Numbered from the stretch's first letter, positions 37,814 through 48,926 are shown. The stretch is DNA of 64,000 nt from Acidimicrobiales bacterium (GCA_030447445.1 JAUJOW010000003.1:51698-115697), one strand, 5' to 3'. Numbers and translations are program-made. Notes: generated by a model from the sequence alone, not told the origin.

Positions 37814-38290
37814 CTACTCCTCGACGAGCTCGATGAGGGTGCCGAACGCCGTCTTGGGATGGATGAAGGCCACCGTCGTGCCCCGGGACCCCGGACGGGG
37901 GGCGTCGTCGATCACCCGACCCCCGTTGTCCTTCACGGATTGGAGGGCGACGGCGCAGTCCGCCACCCGGTAGGCGATGTGGTGGATGCCTTCGCCCTTG
38001 CGCTCGAGGTACCTGGCCACCGGGGAGTCGTCGCTGGTGGGCGTGAGGAGCTGCACGTAGCTCTCCGCCACGGCCAGCAGCACCTCCTCCACCCCGTCGC
38101 TCTCGACCACCTCGCGGTGCTCGACGACGGCGCCGAAGGTCTCACGGTAGTAGTCGACGGCGGCACCGAGGTCGTGCACGGCGATGGCCACGTGGTCGAT
38201 CTCGGTGAGCAGGGGGCCGGTCACCTGACCGCCCTGAGCGGCCTCGCGCTCGGCGTCGGTCTCGTGGGGGTCCCGGGCGGTCACTGGCAT
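37814..38290 (-). CDS. mce: Methylmalonyl-CoA (ethylmalonyl-CoA) epimerase
   Basis: This 158-residue VOC-fold enzyme interconverts the 2R and 2S forms of methylmalonyl-CoA and ethylmalonyl-CoA. It shows LLTEIDHVAIAVHDLGAAVD with a metal-binding His, SDDSPVARYLERKGEGIHHI with the second His, and the end TAFGTLIELVEE with the Glu ligand. It lies 29 bases downstream of the crotonyl-CoA carboxylase/reductase gene on the same strand. That placement suits the ethylmalonyl-CoA route. Its 3' half has been copied to 35515-35745. Confidence 0.93.
   Translation of the reverse strand: MPVTARDPHETDAEREAAQGGQVTGPLLTEIDHVAIAVHDLGAAVDYYRETFGAVVEHREVVESDGVEEVLLAVAESYVQLLTPTSDDSPVARYLERKGEGIHHIAYRVADCAVALQSVKDNGGRVIDDAPRPGSRGTTVAFIHPKTAFGTLIELVEE
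37849..38037 (+). repeat. 188/189-base direct repeat, right copy (inside mce)
   Basis: This is the source copy within the intact epimerase gene. It matches 35558-35745 apart from one base. Confidence 0.9.
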
Positions 38291-38319
38291 TGGTCGTCCT
38301 CTCGGTCAGGCCTGGTCGA

Positions 38320-39660
38320 TCAGGCGCCGTGGCGGCGGAACAAGGTGATGCGGTCCTCGCCCACCTGGGCGCGGAAGGCGGGGTCGTCGATGCCCTCCCC
38401 TTCGGCCGGGGCCAGGCAGAGCACGCCGATCTTGCCCTCGTGGACGTTGCGGTGCACCGCCGAGGCGGCGTCACCGACCGCCTCGAGCGGGTGGACGGCC
38501 GACAGGATGGGTTGGATGCGCCCCTCGCAGATGAGGCGGTTGGCCTCCCAGGCCTCCCGGTAGTTGGCGAAGTGGGAGCTGACGATGCTCTTGAGCTTCA
38601 TCCAGAGGTGGCGGTTGTCGTACTCGATCATGTAGCCGCTCGTGGCGGCGCAGGTGACGACCTTGCCACCGCGGGCGGCCACGAACACCGAGGCCCCCAT
38701 GGTCTGGCGGCCGGGATGCTCGAAGACGATGTCGGGGTCCCGCCCGGCGAGGGCCCGGACGTCCTTGCCGAAGCGGCGCCACTCCTTCTCGTCCTGGGTG
38801 TGCTCGTCGGCCCAGAAGCGGTAGCCGGCGGCCTTGCGGTCGATGACGGCCTCGCAACCGAGCTCCTGCAGCAGCTCCACCTTCGACGCCGACGACACCA
38901 CGCCCACCGGCGTGCCGCCGCCGTTGAGCACGTACTGCACGGCGTAGCCACCGAGGCCGCCCGAGGCCCCCCAGATCAGCACCACGTCGCCCTGCTTCAT
39001 GGCTCCGGCGTTGTGGCTCACGAGCATCCGGTAGCTGGTGGAGTTGGTGAGCGCGTTGCAGGCCGCCTCCTCCCAGGAGAGGTGGCGGGGCTTCGGCATG
39101 AGCTGGTTGGCCTTGACCACGGCGAGGTCGGCGAGGCCACCGAAGTTGGACTCGAAGCCCCAGATGCGCTGGTTGGTGGCCAGCATCGAGTCGTCATGGG
39201 CCGACGGGTCCTGGTCGTCCACGTGGTTGCAGTGGATGGTCACCCGATCTCCCGGTGACCAGTTGCGCACCGCGGAGCCGACCCGCAGGACCACCCCGGA
39301 GCCGTCCGAGCCGACCACGTGGTAGGGCTGGGCGTGCCGAGCCCCCCAGGCCGACTCCTTGGCCAGGCGGTCGAGGAACCCGAAGGTGGGCAGCGGCTCG
39401 AAGATCGACGTCCACACCGTGTTGAAGTTGATGGCGCTGGCCATCACGGCCACGTAGACCTCGTCGGGGGCCAGCTCCGGGGTGGGCACCTCGTCGACGT
39501 GCAGCGACTTGCGGGGGTCCTTGTCGGCCGAGTCGAGCCCGTCGAACATGTCGACCTCGTCGCGCTTCACGAAGGCGGCCCGGTACGACTCCGGCACCGG
39601 CAGGTTGGCGAGCTCCTCTCCAGCGGCGCCGGCCTGGATCGCTTCGAGGATCTGGTGCAT
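38320..39660 (-). CDS. ccr: Crotonyl-CoA carboxylase/reductase
   Basis: This 446-residue medium-chain dehydrogenase-fold enzyme reductively carboxylates crotonyl-CoA to (2S)-ethylmalonyl-CoA with NADPH and CO2. Characteristic stretches are VDEVPTPELAPDEVYVAVMA, INFNTVWTSIFEPLPTFGFL, DQDPSAHDDSMLATNQRIWG, VLIWGASGGLGGYAVQYVLN and FEHPGRQTMGASVFVAARGG. It is the key enzyme of the ethylmalonyl-CoA pathway and also supplies C5 extender units for polyketides. A TAGGAT hexamer lies 6 bases before the ATG. Confidence 0.95.
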   Translation of the reverse strand: MHQILEAIQAGAAGEELANLPVPESYRAAFVKRDEVDMFDGLDSADKDPRKSLHVDEVPTPELAPDEVYVAVMASAINFNTVWTSIFEPLPTFGFLDRLAKESAWGARHAQPYHVVGSDGSGVVLRVGSAVRNWSPGDRVTIHCNHVDDQDPSAHDDSMLATNQRIWGFESNFGGLADLAVVKANQLMPKPRHLSWEEAACNALTNSTSYRMLVSHNAGAMKQGDVVLIWGASGGLGGYAVQYVLNGGGTPVGVVSSASKVELLQELGCEAVIDRKAAGYRFWADEHTQDEKEWRRFGKDVRALAGRDPDIVFEHPGRQTMGASVFVAARGGKVVTCAATSGYMIEYDNRHLWMKLKSIVSSHFANYREAWEANRLICEGRIQPILSAVHPLEAVGDAASAVHRNVHEGKIGVLCLAPAEGEGIDDPAFRAQVGEDRITLFRRHGA

Positions 39661-39666
39661 GGCCGG

Positions 39667-39672
39667 ATCCTA
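39667..39672 (-). promoter_or_regulatory. -10-like hexamer TAGGAT before ccr
   Basis: It lies 6 bases before the ccr ATG, a leaderless arrangement. Confidence 0.4.
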
Positions 39673-39814
39673 GGGAAGGCCGCCGCGGTCGACCCAACCC
39701 CCATGCCGTTCGGGCGGTTCGCGCACCACGTGACCCTGCGAGCGGTCTGGTACCGGCGCGTAGACTGCCGCCCGATCAAAGGGCTGGTTCGACCACGAGG
39801 GCGAGGGACTTGAG

Positions 39815-40954
39815 ATGGCGCTGCTGACACCCGAGGAGATCGAGACCAAGGAGTTCCCGGTCGGGCTGCGGGGCTATGACCGGGACGAGGTGTCGAGCTT
39901 CCTCGCCCAGGTGGCAGCCGACTTCCGGGCGTCGCTGGAGCAGGCCGGGACGGCGCTCTCCGACGGCGGCGGGAGCGCCCGTGACCCGTCTTGGGCGGGG
40001 GGCGGGACCGACGACACCGATCGGATGGTCGCCGAGGCCGAGGCGCGGGCGGCCGACATCCTGGCCGAGGCCGAGCGCCAGGCCACCGAGATCACCCAGT
40101 CGGCCGAGGGACGAGCCACCGTGGTCATCGCCCAAGCCGAGGCCCGCGCCCGTGACCTGGCCGAGGAGGCCGACGGTCGTCTCGCCGCCGCCGAGGAGCT
40201 GGAGTCCCGAGCCAGTGCGCTCATGGCCCAGGCCGAGAGCCGGACCGAGGCCCCGGCGCCCGAACCGCAACCGGCGGCGACGGCGCCCACCGTCGATGAC
40301 TGGGCCCGCATGGGCGAGCAGGTGGCCGCCGTGATGAGGACCGCCGAGGAGCAGGCGGCCGCCCTCACCGCCGAGGCCGAGCAGGCCGCCACCGAGGCGC
40401 GGCGGGCAGCGGAGGCCCAGGCCGACCTGGCCAGGGTGGAGGCCGAGGCCTACGCCGCCGACCTGCGGGCCAACGCCGAGTCCTGGGCCGAGGCCCGCCA
40501 GGGCGAGTCCGACGCCGATCGCGAGGAGGCCCGGCGGGCCCTGGTCAAGGCGCAGGAAGACGCCCTCGCCCTCGTGGCCGACGCCCAGACCCGCGCCGAT
40601 CGCATGCTCGACGCCACCGAGCGGCGGGCTCAGGGGCGGGCTCAGGAAGTCCTCACAGAGGCCCGGGCCCAGCTCAACCACCTGGTCGAGAGCGAGCGGG
40701 TGACCCACGCTCGGCTGGTCGAGGCCCGCAACCACCTCCAGACCGCCATCGACGCCTTCGGCGCGAAGGAGCTGCCGATGCTCGACCCCGACGAGCCGAT
40801 GGTGAACCGTGACGATCCCTACGCCGCCAACGCCGGCGGCGATGGCGGCGACGCCGCTCCCACCGAGCCCACCGAGCCCACAGAGCCCACCGAGCTCACC
40901 GAGCTCACCGAGCTCACCGAGCTCAGCGAAGGCGGGGACCAGCCCGAGTTGTAG
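39815..40954 (+). CDS. DivIVA-domain coiled-coil protein
   Basis: This 379-residue protein starts MALLTPEEIETKEFPVGLRG, YDRDEVSSFLAQVAADFRAS. This is the DivIVA N-terminal module that senses curved membrane or binds cell-division partners. A long Ala/Glu coiled coil (about residues 70-310) follows. The C-terminus is a Thr-Glu-Pro/Leu repeat (TEPTEPTEPTELTELTELTE). A TAGACT hexamer at 39761 and a GAGGG ribosome site precede the ATG, so this gene has a leader. It may organise polar growth or septation. Confidence 0.85.
   Translation: MALLTPEEIETKEFPVGLRGYDRDEVSSFLAQVAADFRASLEQAGTALSDGGGSARDPSWAGGGTDDTDRMVAEAEARAADILAEAERQATEITQSAEGRATVVIAQAEARARDLAEEADGRLAAAEELESRASALMAQAESRTEAPAPEPQPAATAPTVDDWARMGEQVAAVMRTAEEQAAALTAEAEQAATEARRAAEAQADLARVEAEAYAADLRANAESWAEARQGESDADREEARRALVKAQEDALALVADAQTRADRMLDATERRAQGRAQEVLTEARAQLNHLVESERVTHARLVEARNHLQTAIDAFGAKELPMLDPDEPMVNRDDPYAANAGGDGGDAAPTEPTEPTEPTELTELTELTELSEGGDQPEL
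40862..40927 (+). repeat. Nine-base coding tandem repeat in the DivIVA-like gene
   Basis: About seven units of ACCGAGCCC/ACCGAGCTC in a row encode the Thr-Glu-Pro/Leu tail. The unit count is likely variable by slippage. Confidence 0.8.
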
Positions 40955-41014
40955 CCCTGCCGGCGGCGGTCGGTACGCTCCTCGCACCACCTGTCGCCCA
41001 CGGGGAGTCGCCAC

Positions 41015-42199
41015 ATGGCCGGATCAGTCATCATCGCCGGTGCCCGCACGCCGATCGGCAAGCTGTCGGGAAGCTTCGCCTCCTTCAGCGGCGCCGACCT
41101 CGGCGGCTTCGCCATCAAGGCCGCCCTCGACCGAGCCGGCGTCTCACCCGACCAGGTCGACTACGTGTTCATGGGCCAGGTGCTCCAGGCCGGCACCGGC
41201 CAGATCCCGTCCCGCCAGGCGGCGGTCAAGGCCGGCATCCCCATGGGGGTGCCTTCCACCACGGTCAACAAGGTCTGCCTGTCGGGGCTTCACTCGATCT
41301 ACCTGGCCGACAAGCTGGTGCAGGACGGCGACGCCGACGTCGTCGTGGCCGGCGGCATGGAGTCCATGACCAACGCCCCCTACCTGCTGCCCGGCGCCCG
41401 GGCCGGGTACCGCCTGGGTGATCAGAAGGTCGTCGACTCGATGATGTACGACGGTCTGTTCTGCGCCTTCGACGTCTGCGCCATGGGTGCGGGCACCGAG
41501 AAGTACGCCGCCGCCGGCGGCCTCGAGCGGGTGCCCCAGGACGAGCTCGCCGCCGCCTCCCACGTGCGGGCGGCGACGGCGGCAAAGAACGGCCTGTTCG
41601 ACGACGAGATCGTCCCCGTCGAGGTGCCGCAGCGCAAGGGTGACCCGCTGGTGATCACCACCGACGAGGGGGTGCGGGGCGAGACCACGGCCGAGTCCCT
41701 CGCCGGCCTGCGCCCCGCCTTCGACAAGGCCGGCCACATCACCGCCGGCAACGCCAGCCAGATCTCCGACGGTGGCGCCGCCGTGGTCGTGACGTCCAAG
41801 GCCAAGGCCGACGAGCTCGGTGTCACCCCGCTCGGCGAGATCCTGGGCTACGGGCAGGTGGCGGGGCCCGACCCGTCGCTCCTGACCCAGCCGTCACGGG
41901 CCATCAAGGCCGCCCTCGACCGGACGAGCATGAGTGTCGGCGACCTCGAGCTGTTCGAGCTCAACGAGGCCTTCGCCGCCGTGGGCCTGGCCTCGATGGC
42001 CGACCTCGGCATCACCGACGAGGTCACCAACGTGAACGGTGGCGCCATCGCCCTCGGCCACCCCATCGGCATGTCCGGGACCCGCGTCGCGCTCACCTTG
42101 CTGCTCGAGCTGGCCCGCCGGGGTGGCGGCACCGGCACCGCCGCCCTCTGCGGGGGCGGCGGCCAGGGCGACGCCATCCTGCTCAAGACCGTCGCCTGA
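41015..42199 (+). CDS. Acetyl-CoA C-acetyltransferase (thiolase)
   Basis: This 394-residue thiolase condenses two acetyl-CoA or cleaves acetoacetyl-CoA. Cys88 (TTVNKVCLSGLHS) is the nucleophile. The other active-site motifs are NGGAIALGHPIGMSGTRVAL with His and AALCGGGGQGDA with the second Cys. A GGGGAG ribosome site is present, and a TACGCT hexamer at 40974 gives a short leader. With 3-hydroxybutyryl-CoA dehydrogenase and Ccr it completes the acetyl-CoA to ethylmalonyl-CoA arm. Confidence 0.95.
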   Translation: MAGSVIIAGARTPIGKLSGSFASFSGADLGGFAIKAALDRAGVSPDQVDYVFMGQVLQAGTGQIPSRQAAVKAGIPMGVPSTTVNKVCLSGLHSIYLADKLVQDGDADVVVAGGMESMTNAPYLLPGARAGYRLGDQKVVDSMMYDGLFCAFDVCAMGAGTEKYAAAGGLERVPQDELAAASHVRAATAAKNGLFDDEIVPVEVPQRKGDPLVITTDEGVRGETTAESLAGLRPAFDKAGHITAGNASQISDGGAAVVVTSKAKADELGVTPLGEILGYGQVAGPDPSLLTQPSRAIKAALDRTSMSVGDLELFELNEAFAAVGLASMADLGITDEVTNVNGGAIALGHPIGMSGTRVALTLLLELARRGGGTGTAALCGGGGQGDAILLKTVA

Positions 42200-42222
42200 C
42201 CCTGCGACCCCGCTGAGCTCGC

Positions 42223-42825
42223 TCAGTCCACGTCTCGCCGGCCCTCCAGGGCGCGGCCGAGGGTGAGCTCGTCGGCGTACTCGAGATCACCGCCCACCGG
42301 GAGACCGCTGGCGATGCGGGTGACCCGCACGCCGAGCGGCTTGACGAGCCGGCCGATGTACATGGCCGTCGCCTCCCCCTCGATGTTGGGGTTGGTGCAG
42401 AGGATGACCTCGGTGACGCCCTCGCCGTCGAGCCGGCCGAGCAGCTCCTTCACCCGGAGCTGGTCGGGTCCGATCCCCTCGATCGGGCTGATGGCGCCCT
42501 GGAGCACGTGGTAGCGACCCCGGAACTCCTGGGTCTTCTCGACGGCCACGAGGTCGCGGGGCTCCTCGACGACGCACACCACGGTGGCGTCGCGTCGGTC
42601 GTCGGTGCAGATGCCGCACAGGTCGCCCTCGGAGACGTTGAAGCAGCGCTGGCACCACGCCACCCGGTCCCTGGCCTCGGCGATGCTGTGGGAGAGGCGA
42701 AGGGCGTCCTCCTTCGCCACCTTCAGCAGGTGGAATGCGATGCGTTGGGCTGACTTCGGACCCACGCCGGGCAGCCGTCCGAGCTCGTCGATGAGGTCCT
42801 GGACGGGACCGGCGTAGACGCCCAC
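42223..42825 (-). CDS. recR: Recombination mediator protein RecR
   Basis: This 200-residue protein has an N-terminal helix-hairpin-helix ([17 protein letters not shown]), a four-Cys zinc finger ([17 protein letters not shown]) and a Toprim domain ([20 protein letters not shown]). The Walker-B-like tail contains [20 protein letters not shown]. It loads RecA onto gapped DNA with RecF/RecO. It is the last gene of dnaX-ybaB-recR, a conserved order. Confidence 0.96.
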   Translation of the reverse strand: MGVYAGPVQDLIDELGRLPGVGPKSAQRIAFHLLKVAKEDALRLSHSIAEARDRVAWCQRCFNVSEGDLCGICTDDRRDATVVCVVEEPRDLVAVEKTQEFRGRYHVLQGAISPIEGIGPDQLRVKELLGRLDGEGVTEVILCTNPNIEGEATAMYIGRLVKPLGVRVTRIASGLPVGGDLEYADELTLGRALEGRRDVD

Positions 42826-42834
42826 CCCCGCTGA

Positions 42835-43275
42835 TTACCCGTCGCCGCCGAGCAACCCGCCGAGGTCCATGCCGCCGAGCGAGCCGGCCTGGAGCTCGTG
42901 GACCTGTTCGACGGCATCGCGGACAGCGGCGAGGACGAGGTCCTCGAGCATGTCGACGTCGTTCGGGTCGACGGCGTCGGGCGAGATGGTGATCGACCGG
43001 AACTCCATGGCCCCGGTGACCTCGACCCGCACCACCCCGCCGCCGGCCACGCCCTCGACGGTGGTGGCGGCGGCCTCCTCCTGCGCCGCCGCCATCTGCT
43101 CTTGCATCTGGGAGGCCTGCTGGAAGAGCGCGTCCATGTCGAGACCACCCTCGCCCCCACCGAAGAGGGCGCCGAGCTCGGGCCCCTGCTCGACCCCGCC
43201 GGCCGGCTCGACCGGCACCGCTGGGGGGGAGACGTCGTCGGATGGGCGCGGGGTGGGGTCCTCGGGCGGGTTCAT
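42835..43275 (-). CDS. YbaB/EbfC nucleoid-associated protein
   Basis: This 146-residue protein has a Pro/acidic N-terminal extension of about 50 residues, then the YbaB core (ALFQQASQMQEQMAAAQEEA, VVRVEVTGAMEFRSITISPD, DMLEDLVLAAVRDAVEQVHE) and a Gly-rich tail. The core forms a dimer with two protruding helices that bind DNA non-specifically. The position between dnaX and recR is the usual one. Confidence 0.92.
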   Translation of the reverse strand: MNPPEDPTPRPSDDVSPPAVPVEPAGGVEQGPELGALFGGGEGGLDMDALFQQASQMQEQMAAAQEEAAATTVEGVAGGGVVRVEVTGAMEFRSITISPDAVDPNDVDMLEDLVLAAVRDAVEQVHELQAGSLGGMDLGGLLGGDG

Positions 43276-43291
43276 CGGGGCGTGGGCACGG

Positions 43292-45187
43292 TCATGGGTG
43301 GGGCTCCTCGATCAGCTCGGCGCCGGGGAACGCCCGGGTCAGGCGGTCGACGTGCGAGCGGGGCTCGTCGTCGGCGTCGACCAGGTCGTCGATGTCGATG
43401 GTCTCAGGGTCGACGGTCTCGGGGTCGATGGTCTCAGGGGCGATGAGCTCAGGGTCGATGGTCTCGGGGTCGACCTCGCCGGGGGCGGCGTGGTCGCCGC
43501 CCGACTCGACGGCGGTGCGGCCGTCGTCGACGACCAGGCGCATCGGTACGGGGCGACCGAAGTGGGAGACCAGCACGGCGTCGACCTCGGGCTGCTTCTT
43601 CCGGCACCGCTGCAGGTGGACCTCGTTGGGGACGGCGAACACCGCCACGCCGTCCTCCACCGACGTGAACCGGCCGGCGTTGTACAGCGCCTTGGTCATG
43701 CCCCCAAGCCTTGGGAGCACGGCGTCGGCCCACGCCAAGGTGAGGCTGTCGCGGTCGGGCATCCCGGCCGCCTCGACCGGGTCGGTCGCCTCGGCGGCCT
43801 CGGCCGGACCGACCGCTTCGGCCGGCCCGGCGGCGGTCGGAGTCGGCGACGGTGCCGGGGCCGGCGGCGGATCCGACGATGGGAACGGCGGCGGGCTCGG
43901 CGCCGCCTGCTCCTCCCCGCCGGCCAGCGCGGCGCGGGCGGCCGCCGCCGGCCCGGGAGGATCAGCACGGGGAACCGGCACCGACGGCGGGACCGGAGCG
44001 TCACCGGGTGAGGCGTGGGGCCGGCCGGGATCGGCCGACGGCGGTGGTGGCGGTGGTGTGAGCGCCTCGGCGGGAACAGCCTCGGCGGCGTCGGCCACCT
44101 GTCGCTCCAGGCGCTCGATGCGGGACAGGAGCGCGTCGAGGTCGGCGCCGGTGTCCAGCCTGGTGAGTCGCACGAGGGCGACCTCGAGGGGGATGCGGGG
44201 GTCGGGGGCCTGGCGCATCTCGAGCAGGGCCGCGCCCAGCGCCGCCGGCGCCCGGGTGGTGGCCCGGTCGGTGAGCTGGGCCCCCCAGCTCGCCACCCGA
44301 TCCCGATCCGCCTCGGGCACGTGGCCGATCGACGCTCCCATGCGGTGCAGGAACACGTCGCGTAGCCGGCCGACGAGGGCCTCCCCCAGCACCCGCGGAT
44401 CCCGCCCGGCCCCGGTGGCCTGGCTCACGGCGGCAAGGGCAGCGCCCGGATCGGTGGCGCAGAGGGCGTCGACCAGTGCGTCGGCCTGGTCGGACCCGTC
44501 GGTGACACCGCCGGCAGCGGCCTGGTCGAGCGCCGACAGCGCATCCCGGGCCGAACCCCGGCCCTGGCGCACGACGTGCTCCACGGTGCCCGGGGCGACC
44601 TCGAGACCAGCGTCGTCGATCACCCACCGGACGTGGTCGGCCAGCGCGCCGGCGCCGAGGAGGTGGAACTCGAAGTGCTGGGTGCGGCTGCGGATGGTGG
44701 GCAGCACTTTCTGCGGGTCGGTGGTGGCCAGCACGAAGACGACGTGGGGGGGCGGCTCCTCGAGGGTCTTGAGGAGGGCGTTCGACGCCCCCGCCGAGAG
44801 CATGTGGACCTCGTCGAGGATGTAGACCTTCGTGCGCCCCGGAGAGCCCAGCGCCACCCGCTCGATCAGGTCCCGCATCTGCTCGACCTTGTTGTTGGAG
44901 GCGGCGTCGAGCTCCTGGAGGTCATAGGACGTGCCCGCCTCGATGGCCCGGCACGACGCGCAGGCGCAACACGGCTCGCCATCCCGGAGGTCCTCGCAGT
45001 TCAGGGCCTTGGCCAGGATGCGGGCGGAGGTGGTCTTGCCGGTGCCCCTGGGGCCGCTGAAGAGGTAGGCGTGGCCAACTCGGTCCTTCCGCACGGCGTT
45101 GCGCAACGTCCCCACCACGTGATCCTGGCCCTTGACCTCCGAGAAGCGCCGGGGCCGGTAACGGCGGTAGAGGGACTGGTAGGCCAT
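43292..45187 (-). CDS. dnaX: DNA polymerase III subunits gamma and tau
   Basis: This 631-residue clamp-loader subunit shows the AAA+ Walker A AYLFSGPRGTGKTTSARILA, a four-Cys zinc finger near CEDLRDGEPCCACASC, KVYILDEVHMLSAGASNALL (Walker B) and the sensor FVLATTDPQKVLPTIRSRTQ. Clamp-loader domain III and a Pro/Ala-rich tail follow. The C-terminal segment carries five copies of a (D)PETID-type repeat before the acidic end, an unusual addition. A TAGAGT hexamer 9 bases before the ATG suggests a leaderless start. The SRP RNA and tRNA-Ser lie upstream on the opposite strand. Confidence 0.96.
   Translation of the reverse strand: MAYQSLYRRYRPRRFSEVKGQDHVVGTLRNAVRKDRVGHAYLFSGPRGTGKTTSARILAKALNCEDLRDGEPCCACASCRAIEAGTSYDLQELDAASNNKVEQMRDLIERVALGSPGRTKVYILDEVHMLSAGASNALLKTLEEPPPHVVFVLATTDPQKVLPTIRSRTQHFEFHLLGAGALADHVRWVIDDAGLEVAPGTVEHVVRQGRGSARDALSALDQAAAGGVTDGSDQADALVDALCATDPGAALAAVSQATGAGRDPRVLGEALVGRLRDVFLHRMGASIGHVPEADRDRVASWGAQLTDRATTRAPAALGAALLEMRQAPDPRIPLEVALVRLTRLDTGADLDALLSRIERLERQVADAAEAVPAEALTPPPPPPSADPGRPHASPGDAPVPPSVPVPRADPPGPAAAARAALAGGEEQAAPSPPPFPSSDPPPAPAPSPTPTAAGPAEAVGPAEAAEATDPVEAAGMPDRDSLTLAWADAVLPRLGGMTKALYNAGRFTSVEDGVAVFAVPNEVHLQRCRKKQPEVDAVLVSHFGRPVPMRLVVDDGRTAVESGGDHAAPGEVDPETIDPELIAPETIDPETVDPETIDIDDLVDADDEPRSHVDRLTRAFPGAELIEEPHP
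43395..43469 (-). repeat. Fifteen-base coding tandem repeat in the dnaX tail
   Basis: Five units related to TCGATGGTCTCAGGG (plus strand) encode successive DPETID/DPELIA/DPETVD pentads near the C-terminus of the tau subunit. Confidence 0.8.
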
Positions 45188-45196
45188 GGCAGACCG

Positions 45197-45202
45197 ACTC
45201 TA
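45197..45202 (-). promoter_or_regulatory. -10-like hexamer TAGAGT before dnaX
   Basis: It lies 9 bases before the dnaX ATG. Confidence 0.35.
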
Positions 45203-45268
45203 CCGATCGGTCACCGGTGGGTGGCCAGGGGCGGCGGTCGACTATCCTTGGCACGCCCCGCTCTCGCC

Positions 45269-45376
45269 GGTGGCGGTCGGGCCCTGTGCAATCGCAGCCC
45301 GTGAACCGAGTCAGGGCCGGGAGGCAGCAGCTCTCAGCGGAGCCCGCGGTGTGCCGCAGGTCGCCTGACCGCCACC
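45269..45376 (+). ncRNA. ffs: Signal recognition particle 4.5S RNA
   Basis: The ends GGTGGCGGTCGGGC and GCCTGACCGCCACC pair with one mismatch. In the apical part the SRP core is visible: GTCAGGGCCGGGAGGCAGCAGC on one side, followed by the GGTGTGCCGCAGGTC return strand. This is the domain IV region that binds Ffh. The length of 108 bases matches the small bacterial type. It is divergent from dnaX, the usual neighbour, and tRNA-Ser follows. Confidence 0.88.
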
Positions 45377-45399
45377 AGTGGGAGCGGGGCGAAGTACCC

Positions 45400-45487
45400 G
45401 GAGGGTTGCGAGAGCGGCCGAATCGGCACGCTTGGAAAGCGTGTGTGGCGCAAGCCACCGTGGGTTCAAATCCCACACCCTCCGCCA
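45400..45487 (+). tRNA. tRNA-Ser (anticodon GGA), CCA encoded
   Basis: The acceptor GGAGGGT pairs with ACCCTCC. The anticodon stem CACGC/GCGTG encloses TTGGAAA with anticodon GGA. A long variable arm (TGTGGCGCAAGCCACC) and the T arm GTGGGTTCAAATCCCAC follow, with discriminator G and encoded CCA. It is followed at once by gene remnants. Confidence 0.95.
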
Positions 45488-45500
45488 GCGGCCTTGGGCC

Positions 45501-45690
45501 ATGACGCCGGAGGAGATGGCCGACCTCGCGCAGCTGCGCCGGGGCGCGACCGCATGGACCGCGACTACGCGCAGCCCCTGATCGTTCAGTTCACGCTTCA
45601 CCGAGATCTTCGGCGAGACGCCGTCGCAGTACCGCTCGCGCGACCACCGCGACAGCGAGGTCGTTCCTTCATGCGTGGCGGTCGTTCGCA
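45501..45690 (+). pseudogene. AraC-family regulator remnant with internal deletion
   Basis: The ATG at 45501 opens MTPEEMADLAQLRR, the start of AraC-type regulators that usually continue to RDRMDRDYAQPL. That continuation is present in another frame. Directly after it the sequence jumps to the far end of the same family (FSSRFTEIFGETPSQYRSRD, then HRDSEVVPSCVAV). About 60-70 residues containing most of the helix-turn-helix region are missing. A frameshift and a deletion are both required. Confidence 0.7.
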
Positions 45691-45898
45691 GGCCGAGGGC
45701 GACGCCCTCCTGTCGCTCGTGACGCAGGGGTCGCTGCAGGCGGCGATCTTCCGCTCCGACGACCTCGACACCACGTTCGAAAAGGTCCGGGCATCGGGCG
45801 CCGAGGTGCTCCAGGAGCCGACGTCCCAGCCCTGGGGCGCCCGCGACTGCGCGCTCCGCGACCCCTCGGGCAGCCTCGTCCGCATCGCGCAGGCCTGA
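45680..45898 (+). pseudogene. VOC-family protein remnant (C-terminal half)
   Basis: In one frame the sequence encodes LQAAIFRSDDLDTTFEKVRA, SGAEVLQEPTSQPWGARDCA, LRDPSGSLVRIAQA. This is the second half of a glyoxalase-fold protein of the type often found directly after this AraC regulator. The first beta-alpha module is missing. The remnant is joined to the AraC remnant without a gap. Confidence 0.7.
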
Positions 45899-45964
45899 CC
45901 GCCGTCTGCCCGGAGTGCCGCACATACCGCCGGCGGTCTGCCGTGCCGCGTCCATCATGGGCCG

Positions 45965-46410
45965 ATGACGACCTGGGGCGCCTTCGCCGCCGCCGAACCG
46001 GAGCTGGCAGCGTTCGTGGCGGAGCGGCTGCGGGCGGCGCCGTCGTACCTGGCGACCGTGCGGGCGAGCGGCGCGCCCGGGTCCACCCGGTCACGCCGAT
46101 CTTCACCGCCGACGGGCTCTACCTGTTCATGGAGCCGACGTCACCAAAGGCCGCGGACCTCCGCGAGCGCGGGTGGTTCGCCCTCCACAACGGCGTGCCC
46201 GACAACGCCGGGACGGGCGGAGAGGCGTTGGTGAGCGGCACCGGGCACCCCGTCGACGACGCCGCCGTGCGGGCGACGGTCGTCGCCGCCACCCGTTACG
46301 ACCCCGCCGACCGCTACGTGCTGTTCGAGCTGCGACCGACCGAGGTGCGCTGCAACGGCTACGGCGACGTCTCGCTGCCCGAGCGTCGACGGTGCGCGCG
46401 CCGACCCTGA
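45965..46410 (+). pseudogene. Pyridoxamine 5'-phosphate oxidase-family protein, frameshifted
   Basis: It starts MTTWGAFAAAEPELAAFVAE, RLRAAPSYLATVRASGAP. Near 46080 the frame shifts to RVHPVTPIFTADGLYLFMEP and continues to the end (ADLRERGWFALHNGVPDNAG, DRYVLFELRPTEVRCNGYGD). Both blocks form a normal flavin split-barrel protein if one or two bases are changed. The intact length would be about 145 residues. Confidence 0.7.
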
Positions 46411-46502
46411 TCCGGCTGCGAGCTGGGACGCCGTACGGTCCTGACCCGATGGAGCAGGCGAGGGCGACGACCGCGGTGAGGCCCAGGAAGGATGGTGACA
46501 CG

Positions 46503-48914
<2,412 letters not shown>

Positions 48915-48926
48915 GACGAGTTACCT

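Noticed and set aside
43395-43469. Possible CRISPR-like repeat
   Set aside because: The 15-base units are contiguous and in frame with the dnaX tail. There are no spacers.
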